Shown: positions 5,261-5,745 of the stretch, piece by piece
Numbering within the stretch: the first letter of the stretch is position 1
Layout of the letters: each line of letters begins with the position of its first letter
DNA from: Candidatus Nitrosotenuis sp.
GTDB taxonomy: Archaea; Thermoproteota; Nitrososphaeria; Nitrososphaerales; Nitrosopumilaceae
DNA length: 5,745 nucleotides
Direction: 5' to 3'
NCBI GenBank assembly: GCA_023252015.1
Contig: JAHEXS010000010.1
Span: forward strand, 3,789-9,533
Notes under the pieces: generated by a model
Told to the model about the DNA's origin: nothing
What the model saw: the letters and a program-made list of their open reading frames with translations, nothing else
Databases searched by the model: none
Program-made: the position numbers and the translations under genes

Positions 5261-5270
5261 TTTTTACAAA
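5261..5270. promoter_or_regulatory. TATA-like element between divergent genes
   Basis: TTTTTACAAA is centred about 37 bases before ATG 5303, placing a start near 5292 and a leader of about 11 bases. Read on the minus strand, it would start RNA near 5240, shortly before TTG 5222. It is the only AT-rich candidate in the 80-bp gap; the match to the consensus is moderate. Confidence 0.3.
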
Positions 5271-5302
5271 CCCAAAAATACCAAATCAAAAACACATACA
5301 CC

Positions 5303-5745
5303 ATGAAGGCACTTTACTTTGATGGCAAAACACTCACCATGAATCCAGATTATCCAAAACCAAAATCTGGTGAGACCCTAGTCAAAGTTACCATGTCGGG
5401 AATTTGTGGAACAGACCTTGAGATCCTAAAAGGATACATGTCGTATTCTGGAGTGCTGGGACACGAGTTTGTAGGAATAGTTGAGGATTCACAAAATAAA
5501 GAACTGATTGGAAAACGAATTGTAGGCGAAATCAATACTGGATGCAAAAAATGTCAATCCTGCCTTTCAGGATTGGAAAGACATTGCCAGAATAGGACAG
5601 TTCTTGGAATATACAAAAGGGACGGGGCATTTGCAGAATACATTTCTCTTCCCGAAGAAAACATTCACGTCTTACCCGATTCTGTCTCGGACAAGCAGGC
5701 CGTGTTTGTAGAACCGCTTGCAGCTGCATTTGAAATAACAGAACA
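5303..5745 (+). CDS. zinc-dependent medium-chain alcohol dehydrogenase, N-terminal part
   Basis: ATG 5303 opens a frame that runs off the right edge after 147 codons. The GroES-like catalytic domain is clear: GICGTD with Cys35 as catalytic zinc ligand, GHEFVG with His54 and Glu55, the structural-zinc cysteines 81, 84, 87 and 95 (CxxCxxCx7C), and EPLAAA around Glu137, the later catalytic-zinc position. Family knowledge: these soluble enzymes oxidise an alcohol or polyol to an aldehyde or ketone with NAD(P)+. The Rossmann cofactor domain, which decides NAD or NADP, lies beyond the window, so the substrate cannot be stated; threonine, sorbitol and sugar dehydrogenases share these motifs. All zinc ligands are present, so the enzyme should be active. 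No ribosome binding site is visible, consistent with a short-leader transcript. Confidence 0.93.
   Translation, partial: MKALYFDGKTLTMNPDYPKPKSGETLVKVTMSGICGTDLEILKGYMSYSGVLGHEFVGIVEDSQNKELIGKRIVGEINTGCKKCQSCLSGLERHCQNRTVLGIYKRDGAFAEYISLPEENIHVLPDSVSDKQAVFVEPLAAAFEITE

Noticed and set aside
1..5745. CRISPR array, because Cas4-like and CARF genes are present
   Set aside because: No regularly spaced repeats of 23-40 bases were seen on reading the window.

Overview
The window looks like a stretch of archaeal chromosome, most likely from a Nitrososphaerota (ammonia-oxidising Thaumarchaeota) lineage. The basis is AT-rich DNA, TATA-box promoters about 25 bases before leaderless or short-leader starts, TTG and GTG starts, an HFX_2341/DUF6293-like regulator, an archaeal RNase J-like metallohydrolase and a medium-chain dehydrogenase. 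The lineage is an inference from gene style, not from a marker gene. No rRNA, tRNA or CRISPR array was seen.

Layout. Bases 1-416 (minus) hold the N-terminal part of an RNase J-like metallo-beta-lactamase-fold protein that runs off the left edge. Bases 451-1204 (plus) hold a Cas4-like PD-(D/E)XK nuclease broken by three single-base indels; rejoined, it gives about 250 residues with every expected Cas4 signature. Convergent to it, 1218-1961/1982 (minus) encodes a CARF-like sensor fused to a winged helix-turn-helix. Its promoter lies back to back with that of a plus-strand run of three very small genes (2028-2443), around a self-complementary TATA box and a 16-bp perfect palindrome. A second pair of small genes follows (2534-2835), with an ATGA overlap and a one-pass membrane protein, and ends at a T-tract.

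Bases 2836-3316 have no intact gene. They hold a decayed C-terminal end of an IS200/IS605-type TnpB on the minus strand, with hairpin-forming sequence in and after it. Bases 3317-4846 (minus) encode the most striking protein: 509 residues with an Mrr/restriction-type nuclease domain, a middle region carrying two similar beta-rich modules around a charged helix, and six tandem zinc-binding motifs. Bases 4847-5006 hold nothing I can support. A small coiled-coil gene (5007-5222, minus) and the start of a zinc-dependent medium-chain alcohol dehydrogenase (5303 to the right edge, plus) share an 80-bp divergent promoter region.

Taken together, the middle of the window is accessory: a Cas4-like nuclease, a CARF regulator facing a micro-gene operon, transposon debris and a nuclease-zinc-array fusion lie between housekeeping-type genes. 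A defence or mobile-element role is an inference from families and neighbours. The best candidates for something undescribed are the nuclease-zinc-array fusion and the CARF regulator with its divergent micro-operon.
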